A stretch of 64,000 bases of DNA from the NCBI GenBank assembly GCA_964511575.1, contig CAZEFM010000006.1:1-64000 (forward strand). Reading direction: 5' to 3'. Shown here one piece after another: positions 53,322 through 62,029 of this stretch; within the stretch, counting starts at the first letter, position 1, and each line of letters opens with the position of its first letter. The notes beneath the pieces are model-generated. The model was given only the letters and a program-made list of their open reading frames with translations. It was not told the origin of the DNA and did no database searches. Made by a program: the position numbers and the translations under genes. This DNA is from CALKHT01 sp964511575. GTDB taxonomy: Bacteria; Planctomycetota; Phycisphaerae; Phycisphaerales; Phycisphaeraceae.

Positions 53322-54752
53322 CTACTGCTGCGGCTTCCCGTTCACATCGGCACGGGTGACCGGCACGTTGTTCAGGACGATCGGCTTGCCCCAGATTTCG
53401 GTGATGGTGCTGATGCGGTCGACGTATTCGGCGTTCGGCGTGAGCGTGACAGTTGCGGTGCGGATGTCGTCGGCCGGCGCGGGAATTGTGGCGGATCGGC
53501 TGGAACCGCTGCTGCGGGTGCTGACGCGGCCATCTTCCTGTATCCGCTGGAGCCAGTAACCGCCCAGTGCGTGCGTCGCATCGCCGAGCGTCACGGCGAC
53601 GTCGAAGCTCAGGGGCACGTTGACGGTCCCGCATTTCAGCTTCAGCGTCACCTTGCGGTCCTCGCCGGCACGCTGGAGCACCAGCGATTCGATGGTGATC
53701 GCGGCGGTCGGATCGAGTGCACCGTCATCGACCTGCGATACGAGTTGGGCATCGTCGGGGTGAACCGTGAAGGGAAGTGCGATCTGCCGCGGCCAGGTAT
53801 GGAACGGACGGGGCCAATCGGCGGGTGGTGTTATGTCGTTCAGCCCTGCCGCGAGCTTCGTATCGATGAAGGCGTTGTGCGTCTTGACGAGAAGAGTGTG
53901 TTTACCCGGCTCAAGCGGGCCACGCAGCGTTATATTCAAGCCATGCCGCCACGCGTTGGGGATCTCATGCTCGACGGGTTGACCGTTGAGTGTGACGGAC
54001 TCTGCGGCGTTGAACAGCCGATAAGGCAGCGGCGGATCCCACCCTTGGTTCCATTGGATGTTGAAGGAGATATAAGAGTCGCTTTGCCGCGCACGCGGGA
54101 CGGATTCGGCTCGCAACGGGCCGTGGTACGCTTCGAGGAAGCGTTTGGCCTGATCATCGGACATCATCTTTGCCGCGTGGACCTGTTTGAAGAATTCGTT
54201 TTGCCAGGACATGCGGCCCTGCCAGCCCGACGAATGCGCGGCGATGTGTTTGATGGCGTCGTCGATGAGTATCTGCGCTTCGGCGGGCGGCAACGTGCCG
54301 GCGGCGAGGCGTCTTTCCAACTCCTGCCACGCCCATGGCTGGTCGAACGATGCAATGGCGGCCTTGCGCACCTCGACGATGGTCATGGAACGCAGCGATT
54401 GCGGCGAAACCACACCCTGCTGGACCTGAGCCCGCTGACGGTATGTGTTGTAGCCTGCGAATCCACCGATGATGATGCCGGGGCTGAGAAGGATCAGCAG
54501 TGCGATTGCCATGAGGGACCAACGGCAACTGGCGCGGGCGAATACGACCGCGCGGCGGCGCGACAGATCCGCACCGCATTCGGGGCAGTGCGGCGTCGAC
54601 TCCGGAATGAGGTTGCGCAAATCATACCGACATCGTCGACACGTCGGGGCCGACCATGTCTGTCGTCCACGCAACGCGATGAAAAAGATTACCGATACCG
54701 CGAGAAGCACCGGCAGGTAGAAAATCGCCCCGAACACCCAATTGATGTCCAT
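53322..54752 (-). CDS. Membrane protein with N-terminal zinc ribbon, function unknown
   Basis: A 476-residue protein. A transmembrane segment (about 8-27), then a zinc-ribbon-like CRRCRYDLRNL...CPECG (about 36-66), a second transmembrane segment (about 77-98) and a large presumably extracytoplasmic C-terminus rich in beta-strand-like sequence. The ribbon matches the N-terminus of the protein at 62030-62896. The rest is unassigned. The gene is flanked on both sides by copies of the same hairpin repeat. Confidence 0.68.
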   Translation of the reverse strand: MDINWVFGAIFYLPVLLAVSVIFFIALRGRQTWSAPTCRRCRYDLRNLIPESTPHCPECGADLSRRRAVVFARASCRWSLMAIALLILLSPGIIIGGFAGYNTYRQRAQVQQGVVSPQSLRSMTIVEVRKAAIASFDQPWAWQELERRLAAGTLPPAEAQILIDDAIKHIAAHSSGWQGRMSWQNEFFKQVHAAKMMSDDQAKRFLEAYHGPLRAESVPRARQSDSYISFNIQWNQGWDPPLPYRLFNAAESVTLNGQPVEHEIPNAWRHGLNITLRGPLEPGKHTLLVKTHNAFIDTKLAAGLNDITPPADWPRPFHTWPRQIALPFTVHPDDAQLVSQVDDGALDPTAAITIESLVLQRAGEDRKVTLKLKCGTVNVPLSFDVAVTLGDATHALGGYWLQRIQEDGRVSTRSSGSSRSATIPAPADDIRTATVTLTPNAEYVDRISTITEIWGKPIVLNNVPVTRADVNGKPQQ

Positions 54753-54834
54753 GATGCCCCCATCTTAGAGATGCCACCCGATTGTCCCGTGCCCGATTGT
54801 AACCACTTGTCGGACGCGTGTGAGATCAAAGCTG

Positions 54835-54863
54835 GTGGTTCGCTGGAGCGACCACGCCGGGAG
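54835..54863. repeat. Hairpin repeat copy 2 (GTGGTTCGCT..AGCGACCAC)
   Basis: The second copy of the imperfect palindrome (GTGGTTCGCT-GG-AGCGACCAC, then GCCGGG) lies between nuoN and the zinc-ribbon gene. It matches copy 1 at 53269-53297 at all but a few positions. Confidence 0.65.
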
Positions 54864-54874
54864 GGGGGCGTTGT

Positions 54875-56446
54875 TCAGCGTTCGGTGAGGGTGGTGGTGG
54901 CGGGCGTGGTGGTGGTGTGGTTGAGGTTGCCGGCGGTTCGGGCGGCGTCGACGAGGTTGCTGGCGGCGACGCCGAGGATGAGGGCGGTGACGGCGGCGAT
55001 GGCTGCGCCGACCTGTCGGGCGGGGGCGGCGATGGGTTGGGCGGCTTCCTTGCCGTCGCCGAAGAACGCGGCGGCGGCGATGCGGAGGTAGTAGACCGCA
55101 GAGATCGCGCTGTTCATGACCGCGATGACGACCAGGACGATGGCGGCGGTGGCGCCGTCGGTGCCGGTGATCGCCGTGCCGAAGAGGTAGATCTTGCCGA
55201 TGAAGCCGACCATGGGCGGCAGGCCGATGAGCGAAAGAACGCTCAGGAGCAGGATCGCGCCGAGGGCGGGTTGACGTCGTGCGAGGCCGGAAATGTCGTT
55301 GTAGGTTTGCGCTTCGCGGCCGTTCTTCTGGAGACAGCCGAGCACGGCGAAGGCGCTGATGGTCGCCAGTCCGTAAGCGACGAGGTAGAAGAGGACGGCG
55401 CCGGCGGCGCTGCCGAGCTTTCCGCCGGTGTAGGCGACGCCGGCGATGAGCGGCACGAGCATGTAACCGGAGTGCGAAACGGAGCTGTAGGCGAGGACGC
55501 GTTTGACGTTCTGCTGGAGGAGTCCCAGGACGTTGCCGAGGGTCATGGTCGCGGCGGCCATGATCCAGATAAGCCAGAAAAGAGCGGGAGGCAGTTGTCC
55601 GTCGGTTGCGCCGGTGACGGGCAGAAGCGCCAGGAGCAGCAGGATGGCGACGAAGCCGGAGGTCTTGGGCACGAAAGCGAGGAAGGCGGAGACGGCGACG
55701 TTGGCACCCTGGTAGACGTCGGCGACGTAGGCGTGCATGGGTGCGGCGGCGATCTTGAAGGCGATGCCGAGGATCGCCAGCGCGAAGCCGGCCACGAGCA
55801 TGGGGTGGAGCGTGCCGGTGTTGGCGTACTGGTCGGCGACGATGTCGCGGATGGCGGCGAACTCGGTCACGCCGGTTGCGCCGTAGATGAGCGTGAAGCC
55901 GTAAAGGAAGACGGCTGCCGCCATCGCGCCGAGGAAGAAGTACTTGACGGCGGCTTCCTGCGCTTCAATGCGGTCGCGACTTGTGGCGACCATAATGTAG
56001 CCGGGCAGGCTGGTGAGTTCGAGTGCGAGGAAGAGCCAGACGAGGTCGCTGGCGCCGGCGGTGAGCATGACGCCGGTGATACTGAAGAGGAAGAAGGCGT
56101 AGAACTCGCCGCGCATGGTGTTGGCGGGTTCGAAGCCGCGTCCGGCGGCTTGTTCGTCGTCGACGGCACGGGTGGCGCGCAACTGATCGGGCACGCCGGC
56201 CACGATGGCGAGCAGCAGCAGCCCCACCGCGATGGTGGCGAACTTGACGTAGTCGACGATCGCGCCGAGGAGTTCGCCGGCTGGCCAGGCGACGGTGACC
56301 AGGGCGGCGATGACAAGCGTCACGCCGGCGATCCAGGGCGTGGCGCGCCGGGTGGCGACGTTGGGCGACAGGCCCAGCAGCATCGTCGCGCATGCGCCGA
56401 GGAGGATGGTGATTTCAGGCCACAATGTCGTGAGTCGTTCAGTCAT
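54875..56446 (-). CDS. nuoN: NADH-quinone oxidoreductase subunit N
   Basis: A proton-pumping antiporter-like subunit of complex I, 523 residues with about fourteen transmembrane segments. LALELTSLPGY and VKYFFLGAMAAA mark the discontinuous pumping helix region, and VKRVLAYSSVSHSGYM the conserved second half. It is the last gene of the nuoJKLMN run. Its start overlaps the end of nuoM by 4 bases. Confidence 0.95.
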   Translation of the reverse strand: MTERLTTLWPEITILLGACATMLLGLSPNVATRRATPWIAGVTLVIAALVTVAWPAGELLGAIVDYVKFATIAVGLLLLAIVAGVPDQLRATRAVDDEQAAGRGFEPANTMRGEFYAFFLFSITGVMLTAGASDLVWLFLALELTSLPGYIMVATSRDRIEAQEAAVKYFFLGAMAAAVFLYGFTLIYGATGVTEFAAIRDIVADQYANTGTLHPMLVAGFALAILGIAFKIAAAPMHAYVADVYQGANVAVSAFLAFVPKTSGFVAILLLLALLPVTGATDGQLPPALFWLIWIMAAATMTLGNVLGLLQQNVKRVLAYSSVSHSGYMLVPLIAGVAYTGGKLGSAAGAVLFYLVAYGLATISAFAVLGCLQKNGREAQTYNDISGLARRQPALGAILLLSVLSLIGLPPMVGFIGKIYLFGTAITGTDGATAAIVLVVIAVMNSAISAVYYLRIAAAAFFGDGKEAAQPIAAPARQVGAAIAAVTALILGVAASNLVDAARTAGNLNHTTTTPATTTLTER

Positions 56447-58089
56447 CGCGACGCCTCCCGTGCGGCGATGCCATCGAGGGCAACGGCTGAGGTTTGGGCG
56501 AGGTTGGCGTCAGTCGTTGCACGCGCGGCGATCACTTCCTGCACCGGCGCGATGATGCCGGCGATCGGCTGCTCCAGACTCCGCAAAACGGGGGTGGGGT
56601 ACAACCCCAGCACAAGGCACGCCACGGCAAGCGGGATGAGTGTGGCGATCTCACGACCGTTGAGGTCGGCAACGCGATGGGCGTGGCCGTGATGGTGGTT
56701 GGTGTCGTTGTCGTCGTGGTGCGCCTGGGGATATTTGAGTGGTCCCCAAACGACTTTGCCCACCATGTAGAGGATGTAGATCGCGCCGAAGATCATGCCG
56801 AAGCCGGCGCTGACGGCGTAAGCGGGGCCGAGCACCTCGGTGGCGGTGAATGCGCCGAGCAGTGTGAGGAACTCGCTGACGAAGCCGTTGAGTCCGGGCA
56901 GTGCGACGCTGGCGAAGCAGAAGAAGACCATGAAGAAGGCCCAGATGGGCATGGCCCGCGCCAGGCCGTTGAGCTGGCGCATCTCACGGGTATGGAAACG
57001 TTCGTAGATCATGCCGATGCACAGGAACAGCGCCCCGGTGGAGAGGCCGTGGTTGATCATGTACATGATCGACCCGCCGACGCCGATGGTGTTGAGCGCG
57101 AAGAGCCCCAGGACGCAGAATCCCAGGTGGGAGACGGAGGAGTAGGCGATGAGCTTTTTGATGTCCTTCTGCACCCAGCAGATGAGTGCGGTGTAGAGCA
57201 CGCCGATGACGGCGAAGACGCCGATATAGGGCGCGAAGGCGACGACGGCGTCGGGGGTCATGGGCAGCGCGAACCGCAGCAGGCCGTAGGTTCCGAGTTT
57301 GAGCAGGACGCCTGCGAGGATGACGGATCCGGCGGTGGGGGCCTCGGTGTGCGCCAGGGGCAGCCATGTGTGGACGGGGAAGATGGGCACCTTGACGGCA
57401 AAGCCGGCGAGCAGCGTCGCGAGCACCCAGCCCTGTTGGGTGGGCGACATCTGACGGGCGGCGGCGTACAGGTCGGCGATGTTGAAGGTCCATGCGCCGC
57501 CCGCCAGTTGCGAGGCGAACCAGGCGACGTAGATCAGGCCGGCGAAGGTGAGCATCGAGCCGGTAAAGGTGTAGAGGAAGAACACCCTTGCCGCCCGCAG
57601 CCGCTGCTTGGAGCCGAAGATGCCGATCAGGAAGTAGAGCGGCACGAGGGTGAACTCGAAGCAGATGTAGAAGAAGATGATGTCGGTGGCGACGAAGGTG
57701 CCGATCATGGCGGCTTCGAGGACGAGCAGCCACATGAAGAATTCGCGGTGTCGACCGGCCACCTCGCCCGACAGCGCGGTGAACGATCCGAGGATGACCA
57801 GCGGGGTGAGGAACGTGGTGAGCAGGACGAGCCACAGCGAGATGCTGTCGACGCCGTAGCTGAAGTTGAGCCCGAACGTCTGGACCCAGTTGATGCCTCC
57901 GACGAAGTTGGCGGCGGCGGGGTCATGCCATGTGAAGGCGAAGGCGGCCTGCAGGGAGACGAGGAACGTCGCCACCGCACCGATGAGGGCGATGAGCCGC
58001 GTGTTGCGCTGGTCGTCCAGCGCCGGCGCCGGCAACAGCAGCAACAGCCCGAAGGCCAGCGGAACCAGAAGCATGAGCGGAATCAGCAT
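56443..58089 (-). CDS. nuoM: NADH-quinone oxidoreductase subunit M
   Basis: A proton-pumping subunit of complex I, 548 residues. The essential Glu lies in CFEFTLVPLYFLIG, HTWLPLAHTEAPTAGSVILA marks the conserved central helices, and KKLIAYSSVSHLG the second half. It is the neighbour of nuoN (4-base overlap) and follows nuoL after a repeat-rich spacer. Confidence 0.95.
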   Translation of the reverse strand: MLIPLMLLVPLAFGLLLLLPAPALDDQRNTRLIALIGAVATFLVSLQAAFAFTWHDPAAANFVGGINWVQTFGLNFSYGVDSISLWLVLLTTFLTPLVILGSFTALSGEVAGRHREFFMWLLVLEAAMIGTFVATDIIFFYICFEFTLVPLYFLIGIFGSKQRLRAARVFFLYTFTGSMLTFAGLIYVAWFASQLAGGAWTFNIADLYAAARQMSPTQQGWVLATLLAGFAVKVPIFPVHTWLPLAHTEAPTAGSVILAGVLLKLGTYGLLRFALPMTPDAVVAFAPYIGVFAVIGVLYTALICWVQKDIKKLIAYSSVSHLGFCVLGLFALNTIGVGGSIMYMINHGLSTGALFLCIGMIYERFHTREMRQLNGLARAMPIWAFFMVFFCFASVALPGLNGFVSEFLTLLGAFTATEVLGPAYAVSAGFGMIFGAIYILYMVGKVVWGPLKYPQAHHDDNDTNHHHGHAHRVADLNGREIATLIPLAVACLVLGLYPTPVLRSLEQPIAGIIAPVQEVIAARATTDANLAQTSAVALDGIAAREASR

Positions 58090-58102
58090 ATCGGCGTTCT
58101 TT

Positions 58103-58285
58103 TAGCCACGGATGAACACGGATGGACACGGATTGAGACTGTTTTCACCACGAATAACACGGATTGCACGGATGGGCGTCGGGAAGCTGATTGCTCTGCT
58201 TTTTCCTTTTCATCCGTGTTATTCGTGTCATCCGTGGTCAACGCGTTTCTTATCTGTGTTGATCGGCGTTCATCCGCGGTAAAAA
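58103..58285. repeat. Large inverted-repeat spacer of 'CACGGAT' words
   Basis: Between nuoL and nuoM, CACGGATGAACACGGATGG and CCACGAATAACACGGATTG on the left face the inverse TCATCCGTGTTATTCGTG and TCATCCGTGGTC on the right. They could fold into a long hairpin. A decayed copy lies at 926-1040. Conceptual translation of such spacers gives typical false proteins, so no gene is called here. It might separate nuoM from nuoL transcripts. Confidence 0.75.
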
Positions 58286-58290
58286 TCCTT

Positions 58291-60345
58291 TCACAACAAC
58301 AGCAGGAGGATGACCCCGAGGGCGGCTGCGCCGGCGGCCATGCCCAGGCCGTAGCCCTGAAGTCGGCCGGTTTGCGCCGGCTGGATGGCGCGTCCGGCGA
58401 GGCCGGGGATCATGCCCACGAGGTTGACCAGTCCGTCCACGATGAGCGCGTCGATGGCGAAGAAGATTTCGCCCGCCAGGCGCAACGGCCGAACGATCGC
58501 CGCGTCGTACACTTCGTCGATGTAGAACTTGTTCTCAAGCAGCCGCACCAGACCGGTCATGCGCGCGGCGGCGCGATCGGCAGCGGGGCGGTTGAACAGG
58601 TGGAAATAGGCGGCGATGGCGATGCCCAGAAGGGCGATGCCCGCGCTGATGAACATCATCACCTGATGCGTGTGCACTTGGTAGTGATGCGGCGCGACCG
58701 CGGCCGTCGAAGCGCCGATCATTCGTTCGATCCACCCACCGAACGCACCGGCGAACACCGCGCCTACCGCCAGCACGACCAGCGGGCCGTTCATCAGCCA
58801 CGGCATTTCGTGCGGCTCGTGCGCGTGATGGCCGGCGGCAGGGGCGTGGTGCGGCTGCTCGGCTGCGATCTGCTCGGCATCGCCCGGCGTGTGCAGGGCA
58901 AGGTCATCGACTTCTTCGTGATGGTGCTCATCGCCCATTTCGTAATGGGTGGGGCCCATGAAGACGCGGAACCAGAGGCGGAACGTGTAGTACGCCGTGA
59001 GAAGGGCGGTGACCAAACCGACGATGGCGAGGATGATGAAAAGCGGCTTGCTCTCGTTGATGCCCTTGTCGAGCACCTCGCTGAGGATCATGTCCTTGCT
59101 GAAGAATCCGGCGAAGAAGGGGAAGCCCGCCAGCGCGAGGCATCCCAGCAGCATGAGGCCACCGGTGATGGGCATTTTGGTTCGCAGGCCGCTGATCTTG
59201 CGCAGATCGAGTTGGCCCGCCAGCGCGTGCATCACCGAGCCGGCTGTGAGGAAGAGCAGCGCTTTGAAGAAGGCGTGGGTGAACAGGTGGAAGACGCCGC
59301 CCACGGTGGAGACCGCACCGACACCCAGGAACATGTACCCGAGCTGCGAGACGGTGGAGTAGGCGAAGACGCGTTTGAGGTCGTACTGGCACAGGGCGAT
59401 GAGCGCGGCGAACAGGGCGGTTGCCGCGCCGATGGTTGCGACGGTGGGCAGTGCGTAGGGCGACAGCTCGAAGATGGGCAGCAGCCGTGCGATCATGTAG
59501 ACGCCGGCGGTGACCATGGTGGCGGCGTGGATGAGCGCCGACACGGGCGTGGGGCCTTCCATGGCGTCAGGCAGCCAGACGTAGAGCGGGATCTGGGCAC
59601 TCTTGCCGAACGCGCCGAGCATCAGCAGGAAGGGGATGGCGAGCAGGTAACCCTGTGGCGCAGCCTGTGCGGCGGCGTAGGCGACGGCGGCATCACCGGT
59701 GAGGTTGGCAGCGGCCGAACCACCCGGGAGCAGTGCCTGAGCCGCGGGAATGAACGTGGCGTACTCGACCGAGCCGAAGGTCAGCCAGATGAGAAAGATG
59801 CCGATGGCGAAGCCCAGGTCGCCGATGCGGTTGACGATGAACGCTTTCTTCGCCGCCGCGACGGCGCTGGGTTTGTCGTAGTAGTAGCCGATGAGCAGGT
59901 AGGAGCAGACGCCCACGCCTTCCCAGCCGAGGTAGAGCAGCACGAGGTTGTCCGCCAGGACCAGCGCGGTCATGGCGAAGATGAAGAGGCTGACCGCCGC
60001 GAAAAAGCGGGCGTACCCGCGATCGCCCTTCATGTAGCCCGAGCCGTAGATCGCCACCAGCGTGCCGATGCCGGTGACGACGAAGAGCATGACGATGGTG
60101 AGGGCGTCGATGTAGTAGCTGAAGTTGGCGGAGAAGTCGCCGATGTTGATCCAGTTGAAGCTGTGGACCACGGCACCGCTGCCGTAGTCACTCGTGCTGA
60201 CGATGACGCTGAGCAGGAAGGCGATGGCGATGGACGCGATGGCGATCGGCGCGGCAAACCCGCGCCACGCTTTTTTCGTGCAGCAGACACCGCACAGCAC
60301 AGCGGCAAGAGCGGGAAACCAGGGGATGAAGTGGACTGCGTTCAT
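58291..60345 (-). CDS. nuoL: NADH-quinone oxidoreductase subunit L
   Basis: The largest proton-pumping subunit of complex I, 684 residues with about sixteen transmembrane segments. It has YLGWEGVGVCSYLLIG, which holds the essential Glu, PDAMEGPTPVSALIHAATMV and the long C-terminal horizontal-helix region. It starts at the ATG at 60345. Confidence 0.95.
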   Translation of the reverse strand: MNAVHFIPWFPALAAVLCGVCCTKKAWRGFAAPIAIASIAIAFLLSVIVSTSDYGSGAVVHSFNWINIGDFSANFSYYIDALTIVMLFVVTGIGTLVAIYGSGYMKGDRGYARFFAAVSLFIFAMTALVLADNLVLLYLGWEGVGVCSYLLIGYYYDKPSAVAAAKKAFIVNRIGDLGFAIGIFLIWLTFGSVEYATFIPAAQALLPGGSAAANLTGDAAVAYAAAQAAPQGYLLAIPFLLMLGAFGKSAQIPLYVWLPDAMEGPTPVSALIHAATMVTAGVYMIARLLPIFELSPYALPTVATIGAATALFAALIALCQYDLKRVFAYSTVSQLGYMFLGVGAVSTVGGVFHLFTHAFFKALLFLTAGSVMHALAGQLDLRKISGLRTKMPITGGLMLLGCLALAGFPFFAGFFSKDMILSEVLDKGINESKPLFIILAIVGLVTALLTAYYTFRLWFRVFMGPTHYEMGDEHHHEEVDDLALHTPGDAEQIAAEQPHHAPAAGHHAHEPHEMPWLMNGPLVVLAVGAVFAGAFGGWIERMIGASTAAVAPHHYQVHTHQVMMFISAGIALLGIAIAAYFHLFNRPAADRAAARMTGLVRLLENKFYIDEVYDAAIVRPLRLAGEIFFAIDALIVDGLVNLVGMIPGLAGRAIQPAQTGRLQGYGLGMAAGAAALGVILLLLL

Positions 60346-60349
60346 AGTC

Positions 60350-60440
60350 GTTCAAAGTTCAAAGTTCAACGTTCAAAGTTTTCACTTCGCTCTCGAACCT
60401 CAAACCGCGTTTCGGCCTTTCAACTTTGCACTTTGAATTG
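60350..60440. repeat. 'GTTCAAA' direct repeats with inverted partner
   Basis: Between nuoK and nuoL, GTTCAAAGTTCAAAGTTCAA and a further GTTCAAAG unit are followed about 30-40 bases later by the inverse words ACTTTG and CACTTTGAA. The stretch can form a stem. It is unlike the repeat at 58103-58285 and is AT-rich against its surroundings. Confidence 0.6.
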
Positions 60441-60452
60441 CACAATGCATGT

Positions 60453-60770
60453 TTACCCGCTCATGCTCGACCATGCATCGGCATCGAGCGTGCGTTTACG
60501 GCGGAACAGCAGCACGACCAGCCCCAGCGCCAGCGCGGCCTCGGCGGCGGCGATGGTCAGGACGAAGATGATAAACGTCTGCCCCGTCACGTGCAGGTGG
60601 TACCGACTGAACGCCGCGAGCGACACCACCACGCCCTGAAACATCATTTCCGTGCACAGGAACATGACGATGAGGTTCCGTCGGGTGAGGAACCCGATCA
60701 CGCCCAGCACGAACAGCACCGAGCCGGTGAGCAGAAAGTGAGCTAGGGTGAAATCGTCAAGCGGCGCCAT
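60453..60770 (-). CDS. nuoK: NADH-quinone oxidoreductase subunit K
   Basis: A small membrane subunit of complex I, 105 residues and three transmembrane segments, with the conserved Glu positions in FLCTEMMFQGV and TIAAAEAALALGLVV. The ATG at 60770 gives the family N-terminus; six more codons are open upstream. It lies 58 bases after nuoJ. Confidence 0.93.
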   Translation of the reverse strand: MAPLDDFTLAHFLLTGSVLFVLGVIGFLTRRNLIVMFLCTEMMFQGVVVSLAAFSRYHLHVTGQTFIIFVLTIAAAEAALALGLVVLLFRRKRTLDADAWSSMSG

Positions 60771-60828
60771 CGCTAAGCCAATCCACATTCAAAAAGGTTG
60801 CCAATCCGCATGTCGCAATCCGCAACGG

Positions 60829-61749
60829 TCAAACCCCCACTCGGCCACCGCTTTGGCCCTGCGTTTGAGGCTCGTCGGGGCCCGGTTCGTGGCGGGTGTC
60901 GACCGTCGCGCCGCTCGGGTCGGGGGGCGCTCGGCCGGTGTCCGCTTCCTCCTCGACGCGCATGCGGGCAATCACCACCGCGCCGACCAGCGACACCAGA
61001 AGGATCACGCCCGCCAGTTCGATGCCCAGGGGGTGGCTCTGGAAGAGGTCGACGCCGACCGTTTCCACGTTGTCCAGATGGGCGGCGCGAACCGCCTGGG
61101 CGGCTGCTTCCGCCGGGGGCACATCGGCCGGTGCGTTGGCGGCGGGACGGCGGGTGAGCACGTCCGACAGCAATGCCGCCTCGTGCGCCTCGAAGGTGTC
61201 GGCGGCGGGTGCGGGCAATCCCGGAGTGAAGCTGACTGTCAGCAGGACCGCCAGAAGGACGAACCCCGCGGCGATGGCCGCCACCGGCTCGCGGGCGTTT
61301 CGATCATAAGCGGGCGACTCGTCCTGATCGGCGGCGTCACCCGTCTGGGCGGCGAGCATGATGACGAAGACGTAGGTCACCAGGATCGCCCCGCCGTAGA
61401 TGATCACCATCGCCACCGCCATAAAGGCGGCTTCGAGCAGCAGAAAGAGTCCGGCCGAGGCGAGTACGACCAGCACGAACCAGAGGGCGGAATAGACCGG
61501 TCGGGGGTGGGTGATGACGCGGGCGGCCGAGCCGATCGCCAGTGCGCTGAAGATGTAGTAGTAAGGAAGCGCCCCGCCGGGCAAGCCGGTGTTGGGCAGC
61601 GCGGTGGCGGCGAACCAGAGCCACAGCCCACCGAGGCTCATGGCACCGAGAAGGGCACCGAAAGCCCGGGGGTTGAATCCCTGGCGCGGCATCATCAGGT
61701 AGAGTGATACCGCCCCGACGACGGACGCGATGTACAAGGCCCAGGTCAT
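60829..61749 (-). CDS. nuoJ: NADH-quinone oxidoreductase subunit J, with long C-terminal tail
   Basis: A complex I membrane subunit. The five-helix core has LLEAAFMAVAMVIIYGGAI, typical of NuoJ. At 306 residues it is about 100-130 longer than usual: extra loop between the fourth and fifth helices (about residues 200-255), and a hydrophilic tail of about 40 residues after the last helix. I place the start at the ATG at 61749, just before the first helix; another ATG lies at 61776 and neither has a clear ribosome-binding site. It is the first gene of the nuoJKLMN run. Confidence 0.88.
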   Translation of the reverse strand: MTWALYIASVVGAVSLYLMMPRQGFNPRAFGALLGAMSLGGLWLWFAATALPNTGLPGGALPYYYIFSALAIGSAARVITHPRPVYSALWFVLVVLASAGLFLLLEAAFMAVAMVIIYGGAILVTYVFVIMLAAQTGDAADQDESPAYDRNAREPVAAIAAGFVLLAVLLTVSFTPGLPAPAADTFEAHEAALLSDVLTRRPAANAPADVPPAEAAAQAVRAAHLDNVETVGVDLFQSHPLGIELAGVILLVSLVGAVVIARMRVEEEADTGRAPPDPSGATVDTRHEPGPDEPQTQGQSGGRVGV

Positions 61750-62029
61750 ATGCAGCGTGTGGTAGCGTGCTCTCATCAAGCGGCCGAAATCGGCAGCGGC
61801 TGTACCGGTCACCGGCTTCGGCGCCGCCGCTGCACGACGCAGGCCAACGGCGGCTGGCAAGCATAGAGACAGCCCGACACGATTGCAAGATTGCTGCCCG
61901 AAACGCGCCCGGATCGACCGTTTTGGGGACAAATGGCCGTGCAACGGGGGCTATGGCCGCCAGGCGGGTCGCGCGCCGTCCGAGGTCGATTGTCGAAGCA
62001 CTCGGGGCGCGAGACGGTAGGATGGTGCC

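Noticed and set aside
51318..55091. An open frame of about 1,250 codons on the + strand opposite pyrG and its neighbour
   Set aside because: Antisense to pyrG and the zinc-ribbon gene. No motif found.
56494..60639. An open frame of about 1,380 codons on the + strand opposite nuoL and nuoM
   Set aside because: Antisense to two certain genes, with low-complexity Glu/Asp/Gly-rich translation. It also runs through the repeat spacer, giving the typical false protein of such repeats.
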